A stretch of DNA of 17,097 bases from Pseudomonadota bacterium (GCA_030673345.1 DAOVJH010000003.1:1-17097), one strand, 5' to 3'. Counted from the stretch's first letter, positions 7,501-15,988 are shown. Notes: generated by a model not told the origin, from the letters alone. Numbers and translations are program-made.

Positions 7501-8787
7501 CTAATTATGCCCGATATCGAGCAGTGACATGGTCAATGCAGGCCAGTAGGTGATTATCAATACCGCGAGGAACAATATCAACATGAAAGGAATAGTAGCG
7601 AAATACAATTCAGTAATCGGTTTATTAAAACGGTAACTAGCGATAAAAAGGTTCATGCCTACCGGCGGTGTAAAGTAACCGATCTGCATATTCGCTAAAA
7701 AGATAATACCAAAATGTATCGGGTGGATGCCATACCCTACTGCAATAGGTAATGTTAACGGCACGATGATGACCAGCGCCGAGAACACATCAAGCATCAT
7801 ACCCAGTAACAGCAAAAAGATATTAAGCAGCATCAGGAATGTTAGCTTGCTGTCGATATGCTCGCGTATGAAATCAAATAATTTGGTCGGCACCTCTGCA
7901 TCGATCATATAATTGGTTGATGCCAGCGATACCGATAATATGATCAACACCCCGCCGACCAGTACCATGGAATCTCGCATGATGGCGGGTAGTTGTTTGA
8001 TCTTAATCTCACGCAAGATCAGAACATCGACGATGAGGACATATAGAACGGCCACGGCAGCGGCTTCAGATACGACGAAGTAACCGCCGTATATGCCACC
8101 GATCAAGATGACAGGCAGTGGAAACTCCCAGACTGACTCACGCAAGGCGCTGACCAGCTTTTTCGAATCGAAAGCAGTCGTCGGAATCTTGTCACCTACC
8201 GCCTTGTACATACTCCAGGCGATTAAAAGTGCCAGCATCAACATGCCTGGCAACAATCCTGCTAGAAACAATTCATCGATCGACACAGTCTGGTCCAGGT
8301 CCATCTGCTGCGCGATAACGCCATACAGGATCAACGCTATAGAGGGTGGAAATAATAAACCCAGACTGCCCGACGAGGTAATCAGTCCAAGATTAAACCG
8401 GTCTGTGTAACCTGCCTGCTTCATCGCTGGATACAATATTGCGCCAAGAGCGATGATGGTAGCACCTGAAGCGCCGGTAAGAGCGGTAAAAAATGCACAG
8501 GCAAATAATGAAACCACGGCCAGGCCACCGGGCATCCACCCGAGCAGCGCATCAGTAAGCCGCACTAACCTTTCAGAAGCTTTACTTTCGCCCAGGACAT
8601 AACCGGCAAAAGTAAACAGTGGGATAGCAAGCAGTACGGGGGTATCAACGATACGGTAAATCTCGATAGCGATGACCGATAGATCGATCTCCTCACCATG
8701 AAAACCAATAAGCGCACTGGTGGCGATGATGGCAAACAACGGCGTACCTAATATGACCAGTAAAATAAGTACGAGTGCAGCAACCAT
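7501..8787 (-). CDS. dctM: TRAP transporter large permease (DctM type)
   Basis: The main transport subunit of a tripartite ATP-independent periplasmic system, which imports a ligand delivered by DctP using a sodium or proton gradient. At 428 residues it has the normal family length. It is hydrophobic along its whole length with about 11-12 predicted helices. Typical DctM stretches are visible: the LTGASGATIIALGAILYPAM segment, GSLGLLFPPSIALILYG and YFTPPVGMNLF near the second hairpin. It starts two nt after the dctQ stop, so the two permease subunits are probably translationally coupled. The assignment to DctM is firm, but the substrate is not known. The neighbouring tatT and the unusual DctP suggest a TPAT-type system. 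Confidence 0.95.
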   Translation of the reverse strand: MVAALVLILLVILGTPLFAIIATSALIGFHGEEIDLSVIAIEIYRIVDTPVLLAIPLFTFAGYVLGESKASERLVRLTDALLGWMPGGLAVVSLFACAFFTALTGASGATIIALGAILYPAMKQAGYTDRFNLGLITSSGSLGLLFPPSIALILYGVIAQQMDLDQTVSIDELFLAGLLPGMLMLALLIAWSMYKAVGDKIPTTAFDSKKLVSALRESVWEFPLPVILIGGIYGGYFVVSEAAAVAVLYVLIVDVLILREIKIKQLPAIMRDSMVLVGGVLIILSVSLASTNYMIDAEVPTKLFDFIREHIDSKLTFLMLLNIFLLLLGMMLDVFSALVIIVPLTLPIAVGYGIHPIHFGIIFLANMQIGYFTPPVGMNLFIASYRFNKPITELYFATIPFMLILFLAVLIITYWPALTMSLLDIGHN

Positions 8788-8789
8788 GG

Positions 8790-9290
8790 TTAACAGTTGC
8801 CATCCAGTGCTATTTCCCGTTCGTAGGGAGAGATTACCAGCAGTAAATAACGGATAGCGATGAGCGAAAAGCTGACGGGTATGATTAAAGCCGTAACCCA
8901 GGCAGGAATACCGGAGAAGGCGATGGTCTGGTATTCGTATTCACTGTAGACAAATCGCGCTGCATGCCAGGCGATAAGCAAACAGACGGCCATTGTAAAA
9001 AGATAAACCAGGCGCTGTATGTAAGGCAGTATATTTTTCGGGAGATGCTTTGAAAAAACATCGATGCGGATATGATTATCCGTGCGCGTGGCAACCACCG
9101 CCCCGGAAAGTCCCACCCATAGTACCAGTGTCCTCAGCAGTGGATCTATCCAGACGACGCCGTCATTAAACAGGTTTCGTGAAAATATCTGGTAGACAGC
9201 AAGAACGATCATGCTGGACAGGATGGTTACCAGCAGACCATCTTCTATCTTATTGATGAACTTTATAAACTTGTTATCATTAATATTCAT
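8790..9290 (-). CDS. dctQ: TRAP transporter small permease (DctQ type)
   Basis: The small membrane subunit that pairs with DctM. It is 166 residues long with four hydrophobic segments and the family pattern VYQIFSRNLF after the first helix, WIDPLLRTLVLWVGLSGAVVATR across the second, and HIRIDVF just after it. No Shine-Dalgarno sequence is obvious before the ATG, but no other start would keep helix 1. It lies 48 nt after dctP and two nt before dctM. Confidence 0.92.
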   Translation of the reverse strand: MNINDNKFIKFINKIEDGLLVTILSSMIVLAVYQIFSRNLFNDGVVWIDPLLRTLVLWVGLSGAVVATRTDNHIRIDVFSKHLPKNILPYIQRLVYLFTMAVCLLIAWHAARFVYSEYEYQTIAFSGIPAWVTALIIPVSFSLIAIRYLLLVISPYEREIALDGNC

Positions 9291-9338
9291 AAATGATGGT
9301 GTCAGACTGCAGTTCAGATACAGCTTAAATAATAACCA

Positions 9339-10349
9339 CTACGGAAGCTTAGGCGCGTCTGGTTTATTGACAGTAACAGCCTTGTACATATCCTTGCTGT
9401 AGCTATATTTTCGAATCATATCATTGATAACAGAATCACCCAGTTTGTCCCAGTTTTGTTTTTCCTCAGCAGTAAGTTTTACAAACTTCACACCCTGGTT
9501 AGTCAGCGCTTTGCGGGCGGCTATATTATCCACCCTGTTCTGTTCATCGATCTTTTTATACACCTTGCCCATGACTTCTCGAACGATAGCCTGGTCAGTT
9601 TCGCTCAGTTTTTTGAAAACTTTCTTATCAACAATCATCATCGCAGCCAGGTAATTTAAAGGCAGGTCGACAACGTATCGAACATGGGTGTGCCACTGTA
9701 GCGCCAGTGCACCGATAGGTGATGTGATTATGGTATTGATCAGACCGGTCTGCAATCCCGTCAACACATCTGACAATGGCAGAGAGATCGGTGTAACATC
9801 GATATAACGATAAACAGACAGACCGACATCACTCTTTTCAGGAACCCATGATTTTTGTGCCTTCAGGTCATCCAGGCTGTTAACAGGCTGTTTTGACATC
9901 AGGTAAGTAAATCCGCCTTGAGCGATACCGAAACAGACAAAACCATTTTCCTCGATTTTATCCTGCAGCATTGGATCACTTATTTTTCTTATCACCGCTG
10001 CATCGTCCAGGCTGGAAAATAAAAACGGAAGACCATAAATCGTTGTATCTGGCGTGCTTTGAGACAGGGTTCCCAGGGTTACAGCACCACCATGTAACTG
10101 ACCGATACGTATTTTTCTTAAAACGTTTTCATCATTACCCATCACACCGCCAGGATAAAACTTGAATTTTACCCTGCCCTGTGTTTTCTCCTTGATCTCT
10201 TTTGCGCCAGCGCGCATCTGCTTCATCCAGAATGTACCATCGGGAGATAACGTTGCTATCTTGATTGTTTTGGCAAGCAATATCGGCGAATTAAAACTAA
10301 CTAACGATATCGTTAAAAACAGCACTAATTTTTTTACTATATTTTTCAT
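9339..10349 (-). CDS. dctP: TRAP transporter solute-binding protein (DctP family, TPAT type)
   Basis: The periplasmic receptor of the TRAP system, 336 residues. An N-terminal signal peptide (KK, then a hydrophobic core) probably ends at LLA-26/K. The mature protein opens with TIKIATLSPDGTFW and contains GLPFLF and LPLSDVLTGLQTGLINT, all typical of DctP. Most DctP proteins have an arginine in a DLKGxKxR segment that salt-bridges the ligand carboxylate. Here the aligned segment DLKAQKSWVPE puts W168 there. I recall this Trp as common in TatT-associated binding proteins. A carboxylate-bearing C4 ligand is therefore less likely and a bulkier or hydrophobic one more likely (inference). GGAGAT lies seven bases upstream of the ATG. 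The tatT gene ends 95 nt upstream. Confidence 0.93.
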   Translation of the reverse strand: MKNIVKKLVLFLTISLVSFNSPILLAKTIKIATLSPDGTFWMKQMRAGAKEIKEKTQGRVKFKFYPGGVMGNDENVLRKIRIGQLHGGAVTLGTLSQSTPDTTIYGLPFLFSSLDDAAVIRKISDPMLQDKIEENGFVCFGIAQGGFTYLMSKQPVNSLDDLKAQKSWVPEKSDVGLSVYRYIDVTPISLPLSDVLTGLQTGLINTIITSPIGALALQWHTHVRYVVDLPLNYLAAMMIVDKKVFKKLSETDQAIVREVMGKVYKKIDEQNRVDNIAARKALTNQGVKFVKLTAEEKQNWDKLGDSVINDMIRKYSYSKDMYKAVTVNKPDAPKLP

Positions 10350-10444
10350 TCCCTATCTCCAGAGATGGAGTGTATGCTGGAATCGTCGGGAGCGATTTCA
10401 GTGCACTTTTCATTGTTCATCAGCACGTAAGGTTCATCACGTGG

Positions 10445-11320
10445 TCAAAAGTAATCATCTGCGCCATCTAACAATACCGCCGCTTTTTGTTTTGCAAGTG
10501 TATTGATCAGGATATGTTCCTGTGGACCGGTACCTGCATCGATGACCTGCTGCAGTAAAGCATCGTGCAGCTCCCGATCGAACAGCATGCGCGCATATTT
10601 CTCAGCATACAAAACTTTAGCCATCAGGTTACTACCGTTCGAGATATCGATAGCTCGATCATAATGCTTTTTTGCCAGATCCGGTTTTCCACCCAGTGTC
10701 GGCGGCAATATAGATTCCATCACAGCCATGTAGAGATGCGCATTTCCATTGCTGACCGTCTCATCGATCGCAAGCACACACCGTATCCCCGATTTAACCT
10801 TTGGCAGTTCAGCGACAGCATTCCAGTCAGAGCTATTTGCTTCGATAACACCTGCCCAGCTACTGACAAAAATAAACAGGTGTTCTGCCTGCGGCTTCTC
10901 TAAGGATTCCAGCAGTTTTTCAAACTCAAAATAAGAGATACTGCTTACATCGCAAAACCGTGTGTCACGAATGCACATGGCTCTGCTGGCGTAACTGTAA
11001 GCACGGTTGGCGAGTGCCTTTTTACTTTCTGCGTTTTCGGTAAAACCTGAAGCATACGCACCATAAAGTTTTGCACCGGATTCGAGCAGGTCAGGGTTTT
11101 CAGGATCACCTTTTATCATACTGCTCATTAAGATCAGGTACGCGGGCAATCCTCTTCTGATGGTCTCAGGATCATCAAACTCCAGTATCGTCGCTGACAG
11201 GTCTTCTGCAAACTCCTGCTTTGCGTTAGAGATCAGTTGGCCGCATGCTGAGATACTCAACATTAGTGCCAGTATTAAAGGCAGCCTCAATAACTGAAAC
11301 CTCATCGTATTCAATTCCAT
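10445..11320 (-). CDS. TRAP transporter TatT-component family lipoprotein
   Basis: A 291-residue predicted lipoprotein: a hydrophobic signal ending in lipobox ISAC with C26 as the lipidated residue, then an all-helical body. It resembles the TatT family (PF16811), first described in Treponema pallidum, where TatT is a trimer of tetratricopeptide-like repeats that associates with the TRAP binding protein TatP. Segments matching this family include the RRGLPAYLILMSSMI opening, the GAKLYGAYASGF helix, and the LGGKPDLAKKHYDRAI repeat. The gene directly precedes dctP, as in TPAT loci. The first ATG is annotated, but an internal ATG five codons later (11305) gives an equally good signal peptide, and neither has a strong ribosome-binding site. 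The promoter was not found with confidence. Confidence 0.85.
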   Translation of the reverse strand: MELNTMRFQLLRLPLILALMLSISACGQLISNAKQEFAEDLSATILEFDDPETIRRGLPAYLILMSSMIKGDPENPDLLESGAKLYGAYASGFTENAESKKALANRAYSYASRAMCIRDTRFCDVSSISYFEFEKLLESLEKPQAEHLFIFVSSWAGVIEANSSDWNAVAELPKVKSGIRCVLAIDETVSNGNAHLYMAVMESILPPTLGGKPDLAKKHYDRAIDISNGSNLMAKVLYAEKYARMLFDRELHDALLQQVIDAGTGPQEHILINTLAKQKAAVLLDGADDYF

Positions 11321-11373
11321 ATTGCATGAAGATATTAAAAATTGGACAGATACTACCTTAAAATAGTTGCAAG

Positions 11374-11457
11374 GTCTGCCTCCATTTCTGTACTTATTTG
11401 ATGGAAGTCATGTATTGCTTTTTTTTCACAAAAATACAGGAGAATTTCCAGGCAGAC
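11374..11457. repeat. Short separated inverted repeat upstream of the TRAP locus
   Basis: GTCTGCCT (11374-11381) and AGGCAGAC (11450-11457) are perfect inverted copies separated by 68 nt in the 183-nt gap between the tatT start and the SPOR gene terminator. It could be a regulator site or chance. I found no convincing promoter in 11321-11460. Confidence 0.3.
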
Positions 11458-11460
11458 ATA

Positions 11461-11486
11461 AAAAAAGGCCGGAAAACCGGCCTTTT
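11461..11486 (-). terminator. Rho-independent terminator of the SPOR lipoprotein gene
   Basis: On the minus strand, AAAAGGCCGG pairs with CCGGCCTTTT around a four-base TTTT loop, followed by two more T residues (at least a 10-bp stem). It lies 17 nt after the stop of the SPOR gene and separates it from the TRAP locus. The symmetry means it could also act on plus-strand transcripts. Confidence 0.9.
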
Positions 11487-11503
11487 CTCAGAAAATAATA
11501 AGA

Positions 11504-12076
11504 TTATTGAGAAACTATCTTCTGTAGTCCTGCGACCGAACGAACCCATGGCTTAGACCCAGTTTTGATCTCAAGGGCACCGGCTGCGGCATCCGCTGAA
11601 GCGCGGTCAGGGTGTACGTCAACAAGCACGTATACGATCGAACCTGAGCGATCAGTTCTTACTGTCATCAGGTTCTCCAGACCTTTATCGGCCTGGTATC
11701 TTTCAACACTATCAGTCGTTTTACTGGCATAGATCTGTACCGCATAACTGCCTGCTGACATTGCCATAATCTCTTGCTCAGGCGTTAAGTCCTCTACCAT
11801 AACTGGCGCAATCAGCTCTGGTGCTGGTGCCATTTCCGGCTCCTGCATAACGATTGGTTCAGGTTCAGGATCGGCCAGCAGCACTGGATCATTCAACGTA
11901 GTATCAGACACTGCATCATCAGATGGAACGTTTTGGGCTTCAGCAGCACGTTTTGATCCCCATGGTGAATCATCTGCCTGTGTCCATGGTGCAGGCGAAC
12001 TAGAACAGCCAGCCAGACCGAGAATGATCAAATTTGTAACAGCGATGCCGCGAATTGTTCTTATTGTTATATCCAT
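11504..12076 (-). CDS. SPOR-domain lipoprotein
   Basis: The product is 190 residues. It has a signal peptide with lipobox LAGC (C24 lipidated, followed by SS, so outer-membrane sorting is expected), then a low-complexity stretch rich in Pro, Glu, Asp and Met (about 28-100) that probably spans periplasm. The C-terminal SPOR domain (about 109-188) begins with YAVQIYASKT and includes YVLVDVHPDRASADAAAGAL. SPOR domains bind septal peptidoglycan stripped of stem peptides, so a role in cell division or envelope maintenance is likely, but this particular protein is not a named family member that I recognise. GGGGGA stands six bases before the ATG. The gene has its own promoter and terminator. Confidence 0.9.
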   Translation of the reverse strand: MDITIRTIRGIAVTNLIILGLAGCSSSPAPWTQADDSPWGSKRAAEAQNVPSDDAVSDTTLNDPVLLADPEPEPIVMQEPEMAPAPELIAPVMVEDLTPEQEIMAMSAGSYAVQIYASKTTDSVERYQADKGLENLMTVRTDRSGSIVYVLVDVHPDRASADAAAGALEIKTGSKPWVRSVAGLQKIVSQ

Positions 12077-12107
12077 GTTTGTCCCCCAAGGTCTAATGGT
12101 TTAAAGG

Positions 12108-12135
12108 AGTGTAGCCCAATTTATTGAATTGTCAG
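12108..12135 (-). promoter_or_regulatory. Sigma-70 type promoter for the SPOR gene
   Basis: Read on the minus strand, CTGACA (complement of 12130-12135) and TACACT (complement of 12108-12113) are spaced by 16 nt and match consensus at 5/6 and 4/6 positions. Transcription would begin about 25 nt before the ATG, leaving room for the GGGGGA site. Confidence 0.5.
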
Positions 12136-12215
12136 CTTTCTATGTACATATTTTCATCGTTACATAAAACTTTGTAAACACTGTATTACTGGCCCAGTAT
12201 TAACACTCAGGCAAC

Positions 12216-12242
12216 AAAAAAGGAGCCGAAGCTCCTTTTTTA
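12216..12242 (-). terminator. Rho-independent terminator of pnp
   Basis: AAAAAAGGAGC pairs with GCTCCTTTTTT around a CGAA loop. The stem is symmetric, so it may stop transcription from either side. It lies 33 nt after the pnp stop and ends the core operon. Confidence 0.9.
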
Positions 12243-12275
12243 TCAAACATGAAAGTCTGTGCTGTTTCTACATGA

Positions 12276-14369
12276 TCAGGCAGCAGCTTCTTCTGCTTCT
12301 TTCATGCTCAAACGGATGCGGCCCTGGCGATCAATTTCCAGTACTTTAACTTTAACCACATCACCTTCAGATAGTTTGTCACTCACATTCTCAACACGCT
12401 CTTCGCAGATTTGAGAGATATGAACCAGACCATCTTTACCCGGCAGGATTTCAACAAAAGCACCAAAATCCATGATCTTCTTCACAGTACCATCGTAGAT
12501 CATACCAACTTCGGCATCAGAAGTGATCTGCTCGATACGTTTTCTGGCTTCTTCGGCAGCAGCCAGATCGCTCGATGCAATCTTGATATTACCGTCGTCA
12601 TCGATATCGATAGATGCGCCAGTTTCTTCGGTTAATGCACGGATAACTGCGCCGCCTTTACCGATAACATCACGGATTTTATCAGGGTGGATCTTGATGT
12701 TGAGGTAGCGAGGTGCATACTCAGACATTTCTGTATTAGTTTCAGAGATAACTTTATTCATCTCACCAAGGATAAAGTTACGGCCGCCTTTTGCCTGCTC
12801 CAGTGCTTGTTCCATGATTTCTTTAGTGATACCGTCGATCTTGATATCCATCTGCAATGCACAGATACCGTCTTCAGAACCAGCCACTTTAAAGTCCATG
12901 TCGCCAAGGTGATCTTCATCACCCAGGATGTCAGAAAGAACAGCGAAATCTTCACCTTCTTTGATCAGGCCCATTGCGATACCGGCAACAGGTGCTTTGA
13001 TTGGCACACCAGCGTCCATCAGTGACAGACTGGTACCACAGACAGAAGCCATCGAGCTTGAACCGTTTGATTCTGTAATCTCTGAGACCACACGGATGGT
13101 GTATGGGAAATCTTCTTCAGATGGCATAACACCTAATACACCACGTTTCGCTAAACGGCCATGACCGATCTCACGACGCTTTGGCGAACCAACCATACCG
13201 GTTTCACCAACACAGTATGGAGGGAAGTTATAATGCAGCATGAACGGTTCGCGGTATGAACCCTCAAGCGCATCGATAATCTGTGCATCGCGTGCAGTAC
13301 CCAATGTGGTAACGACCATCGCCTGAGTTTCACCACGAGTAAACAGTGCTGAGCCGTGAGTACGTGGAAGTACACCAGTGCGAACGGTGATCGCACGAAC
13401 GTCTGAGGTCGTACGTCCATCGATACGCTTTCCACCCGCGATATAGCGAGAACGAACAATTTTCTTTTCTAACTTACCAAAAGCGCCCTTGACTGCGTCT
13501 TTTGACCAGCCATCATCTGATTGAAGTGCTTCAACCGCTGCTCTTCTGGCCGCTTTAACAGCATCTTGACGAGCCATTTTTTCAGCAACCTGGTATGCAT
13601 CTGTAATAGCTGCTGTACTTGTTTCAGCAACTTTAGCCGCCAGATCTTCGTCGACTGCAGGTGCAGTGTATTCCCATTTAGGATTACCGACTTCTGCAGC
13701 GAACTCATTGATTGCAGTAACAGCCACTTGCATCTGCTCATGACCGTACATCACAGCGCCTAACATGACTTCTTCTGACAGCAGTTTAGCTTCAGATTCA
13801 ACCATCAGAACCGCGTGATTTGTACCGGCGACGACCAGATCAAGGTCAGAGGTTTCCAGTGCTTCTTTATTTGGGTTTAATAGGTACTCGCCATCTTTAT
13901 AACCGACACGCGCCGCACCCAGTGGACCTGCGAAAGGTACACCAGCAATACATAGCGCCGCAGAAGCACCAAGAATTGCAGGAATCTCAGGATCGATATC
14001 GCCACTCATAGAAACCACGGTAGCAACGATCTGACATTCGTTAGTAAAACCTTTAGGGAATAAAGGACGGATCGGACGATCGATCAGGCGACAGGTTAAG
14101 ATCTCTGCCTCACTCGGACGGCCTTCACGGCGGAAGAAACCACCCGGTATCTTACCGGCAGCATATGTGCGTTCCTGATAGTTAACCGTCATCGGGAAGA
14201 AATCTCTACCCTCTTCTGATTCTTTAGAACATACGGCAGTAACAAAAACAACTGTGTCGCCCATGCTGACCATAACCGCACCGGATGCCTGACGAGCGAT
14301 TTCACTCGTTTCCATGGTTACTGTTAGATCGCCATACTGAAATTCTTTTTTAATTGCTGTAGGTATCAC
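12276..14369 (-). CDS. pnp: Polynucleotide phosphorylase (PNPase)
   Basis: PNPase is a trimeric 3'-5' phosphorolytic exoribonuclease and part of the RNA degradosome. Two RNase PH domains surround a helical domain, followed by a KH domain ([12 protein letters not shown]) and an S1 domain ([28 protein letters not shown]). The catalytic region [15 protein letters not shown] is intact. I chose the GTG at 14369 (697 residues): GGGA lies about nine bases upstream, the product begins [13 protein letters not shown], which lines up with the E. coli start, and the active-site aspartates fall at 484/486/490/492, agreeing with the E. coli numbering (D486, D492). A TTG at 14384 would add five residues but sits directly on an AGG. 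It follows rpsO as in most gammaproteobacteria. Confidence 0.97.
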   Translation of the reverse strand: MIPTAIKKEFQYGDLTVTMETSEIARQASGAVMVSMGDTVVFVTAVCSKESEEGRDFFPMTVNYQERTYAAGKIPGGFFRREGRPSEAEILTCRLIDRPIRPLFPKGFTNECQIVATVVSMSGDIDPEIPAILGASAALCIAGVPFAGPLGAARVGYKDGEYLLNPNKEALETSDLDLVVAGTNHAVLMVESEAKLLSEEVMLGAVMYGHEQMQVAVTAINEFAAEVGNPKWEYTAPAVDEDLAAKVAETSTAAITDAYQVAEKMARQDAVKAARRAAVEALQSDDGWSKDAVKGAFGKLEKKIVRSRYIAGGKRIDGRTTSDVRAITVRTGVLPRTHGSALFTRGETQAMVVTTLGTARDAQIIDALEGSYREPFMLHYNFPPYCVGETGMVGSPKRREIGHGRLAKRGVLGVMPSEEDFPYTIRVVSEITESNGSSSMASVCGTSLSLMDAGVPIKAPVAGIAMGLIKEGEDFAVLSDILGDEDHLGDMDFKVAGSEDGICALQMDIKIDGITKEIMEQALEQAKGGRNFILGEMNKVISETNTEMSEYAPRYLNIKIHPDKIRDVIGKGGAVIRALTEETGASIDIDDDGNIKIASSDLAAAEEARKRIEQITSDAEVGMIYDGTVKKIMDFGAFVEILPGKDGLVHISQICEERVENVSDKLSEGDVVKVKVLEIDRQGRIRLSMKEAEEAAA

Positions 14370-14439
14370 TTTATTTATTCCCAACCTGGTCGCTGTGACC
14401 TGATATTGTCAAATTAGATGGTAAAAAGCTTTAAAAACA

Positions 14440-14481
14440 CTGAATATTGACCTGTTATTAACATTTAAGCGGGTCATTCAG
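14440..14481 (-). other. rpsO-pnp intergenic hairpin (weak terminator or processing site)
   Basis: On the minus strand CTGAATGACC (complement of 14472-14481) pairs with GGTC-AAT-ATTCAG (complement of 14440-14452): ten base pairs with a three-base bulge and a loop of 19 nt, then TGTTTTT. It begins ten bases after the rpsO stop. In E. coli this gap carries the rpsO terminator and the RNase III-cleaved stem through which PNPase limits its own synthesis. This hairpin is the local candidate for either role (inference). I see nothing else in 14385-14490. Confidence 0.5.
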
Positions 14482-14490
14482 ATTTTATTA

Positions 14491-14760
14491 TTAACGACGC
14501 AGACCAAGGCTGGCAATCAGCTCTTTATAACGATCTACATTTTTGCCTTTTAGATAATCAAGCAATTTACGACGCTGGTTAACCATACGCAATAAACCAC
14601 GACGTGAATGATGGTCGTGTTTATGATCTTTAAAGTGCTCTGTTAATTGCACGATACGCGTTGTTAATAATGCTACCTGAACTTCAGGAGAACCAGTATC
14701 TCCTTCTTTTTGCTGGTATTTTGCAACAACGTCGCTTTTTTCTGCGGTTGATAAACCCAT
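14491..14760 (-). CDS. rpsO: 30S ribosomal protein S15
   Basis: S15 is a primary binder of the 16S rRNA central domain and helps organise the 30S platform and the B4 bridge. The 89-residue length equals E. coli. The [16 protein letters not shown] segment, the conserved [26 protein letters not shown] rRNA-binding region and the SLGLR end are all intact. GGAG stands six to seven bases before the ATG. In E. coli S15 represses its own translation by binding the leader. Here the leader can form several small hairpins, including CCCA-TCTT-TGGG 25-36 nt before the start, that could serve the same purpose, but no known S15 leader class was matched. Confidence 0.98.
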   Translation of the reverse strand: MGLSTAEKSDVVAKYQQKEGDTGSPEVQVALLTTRIVQLTEHFKDHKHDHHSRRGLLRMVNQRRKLLDYLKGKNVDRYKELIASLGLRR

Positions 14761-14783
14761 GAATACTCCGAACTAAATTAAAA

Positions 14784-15036
14784 CCCAAAGATGGGCATTG
14801 ATAAAAAAAGAGGGCGATTTTATCACTAATCGAAGCAACACAGAAGTGTTGTTTATAAGAGAATTGTTAATCATTTCAGGGATATATTTGAACCCGAAAT
14901 GATAATCGCCCCAACTATGTTTTTAATTTCCTGCACCACTCAGGGTTACAGAACAGGAAATGCTAAATCTATGACTAACCAGGTCTAAACTAAAACGACT
15001 AACCTGAACGCGCCATTCTATCATAGCGCGCGTCAG
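14784..15036 (-). other. Hairpin-rich truB-rpsO spacer
   Basis: The 286-nt gap 14761-15046 has no gene but at least five possible hairpins: 14784-14795 (CCCA/TGGG), 14836-14851 (CAACAC/GTGTTG, four-base loop), 14870-14903 (11 bp with one bulged base), 14926-14961 (ATTTCCTG/CAGGAAAT, 20-nt loop) and 15004-15036 (nine base pairs with one bulge, rich in GC, 11 nt after the truB stop). None has a proper U-tract on the minus strand. The 15004-15036 hairpin may protect or end the truB transcript, and those nearest rpsO may be its regulatory leader (inference). Confidence 0.6.
14852..14879 (-). promoter_or_regulatory. Candidate internal promoter for rpsO
   Basis: On the minus strand CTGAAA (complement of 14874-14879) and TATAAA (complement of 14852-14857) are spaced by 16 nt, matching consensus at 4/6 and 5/6. 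It would give a leader of about 85 nt. E. coli rpsO also has its own promoter inside this operon. The -35 overlaps the 14870-14903 hairpin. Confidence 0.35.
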
Positions 15037-15046
15037 ATTGTGCGTA

Positions 15047-15988
15047 TCATACGGCCCGTATCATGCGTCGAGGCGCAATCAGTCCATCGTCCTGAATTTC
15101 ACCCAGCCCTAAAAAGTGGCTCTGGTCGTAGATACGAACCCAACCCTGTGTCGGTGCGTGAGGCACCATCACCGGTTGTCCCTGCTGCACATAAAAAGCG
15201 GCATCAGAACCTAAATGCACGTCCGGCCAGTCAGCGACACCGCTATCGATCGGCTGCAGGCTGGCATCTAGCGCTTCAATACCCTGCTCTGCCAACACTG
15301 TTAACTGATCGATGGTCAGCATATCACCGTCATAGGGACCAACGCTCAATCGTCTCAGTGATGTTATATGGGCGCAGCTATTTAAAGCTTTCGCAATATC
15401 TTCGACCAGCGTGCGGACGTAAGTGCCTTTGGAACAGCTGACTTCGAGCTCAAGGATGACTCGCTCCTGGCCATCTGCTGCCTGCTCATCTATCGATAAT
15501 GATATTAATTCAATGTCATAGATGGTGACATTTCTAGCCTTACGCTCTACCTCTATACCCTGGCGCGCCAGTTTATATAAACGTTCACCGTTATGTTTCA
15601 GTGCGGAATACATCGGTGGTATCTGCTCGATCTCACCAAGAAATTCAGGCAAAACAGCACTGACGTCCTGCTCTGTTATCGACGAAGCATCCGATGTCTC
15701 AGTGACTTCACCCTCTGCATCACCCGTGGTCGTGCTGACTCCGAGCTGGCACTTCAGGTGATAGCGCTTATCTGAGTCCAGTAAAAAAGCTGAAATTTTT
15801 GTGGCTTCGCCAAAACAGACTGGCAGCATGCCGGTCGCCAATGGGTCAAGGCTGCCAGTGTGACCAGCTTTTGCTGCACCAAACAGCCTTTTTACTTTTT
15901 GCAAAATGTGATTTGAACTGCAGCCCTGCGGTTTATCCAGCAGCAATACACCGCTGACGTTGCGGCCTTTATTTTTTCTTCTACCCAA
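15047..15988 (-). CDS. truB: tRNA pseudouridine-55 synthase
   Basis: TruB isomerises U55 in the T-loop of nearly all tRNAs and also acts as a tRNA chaperone. The 313 residues include VSGVLLLDKPQG near the N-terminus, the catalytic D48 in HTGSLDPLATGMLP (same number as E. coli), the thumb-loop region, SKGTYVRTLVEDIA, and a PUA-like C-terminus ending APRRMIRAV. The start codon is TTG, supported by alignment of MGRRKNKGRNVSGVLL with the E. coli N-terminus. The rbfA stop lies two bases before it, so translation is probably coupled and no strong ribosome-binding site is needed. Confidence 0.97.
   Translation of the reverse strand: MGRRKNKGRNVSGVLLLDKPQGCSSNHILQKVKRLFGAAKAGHTGSLDPLATGMLPVCFGEATKISAFLLDSDKRYHLKCQLGVSTTTGDAEGEVTETSDASSITEQDVSAVLPEFLGEIEQIPPMYSALKHNGERLYKLARQGIEVERKARNVTIYDIELISLSIDEQAADGQERVILELEVSCSKGTYVRTLVEDIAKALNSCAHITSLRRLSVGPYDGDMLTIDQLTVLAEQGIEALDASLQPIDSGVADWPDVHLGSDAAFYVQQGQPVMVPHAPTQGWVRIYDQSHFLGLGEIQDDGLIAPRRMIRAV

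Noticed and set aside
14917..14988. 23-codon plus-strand open frame in the truB-rpsO spacer
   Set aside because: No ribosome-binding site, coincides with hairpin arms and is opposite to all nearby transcription.
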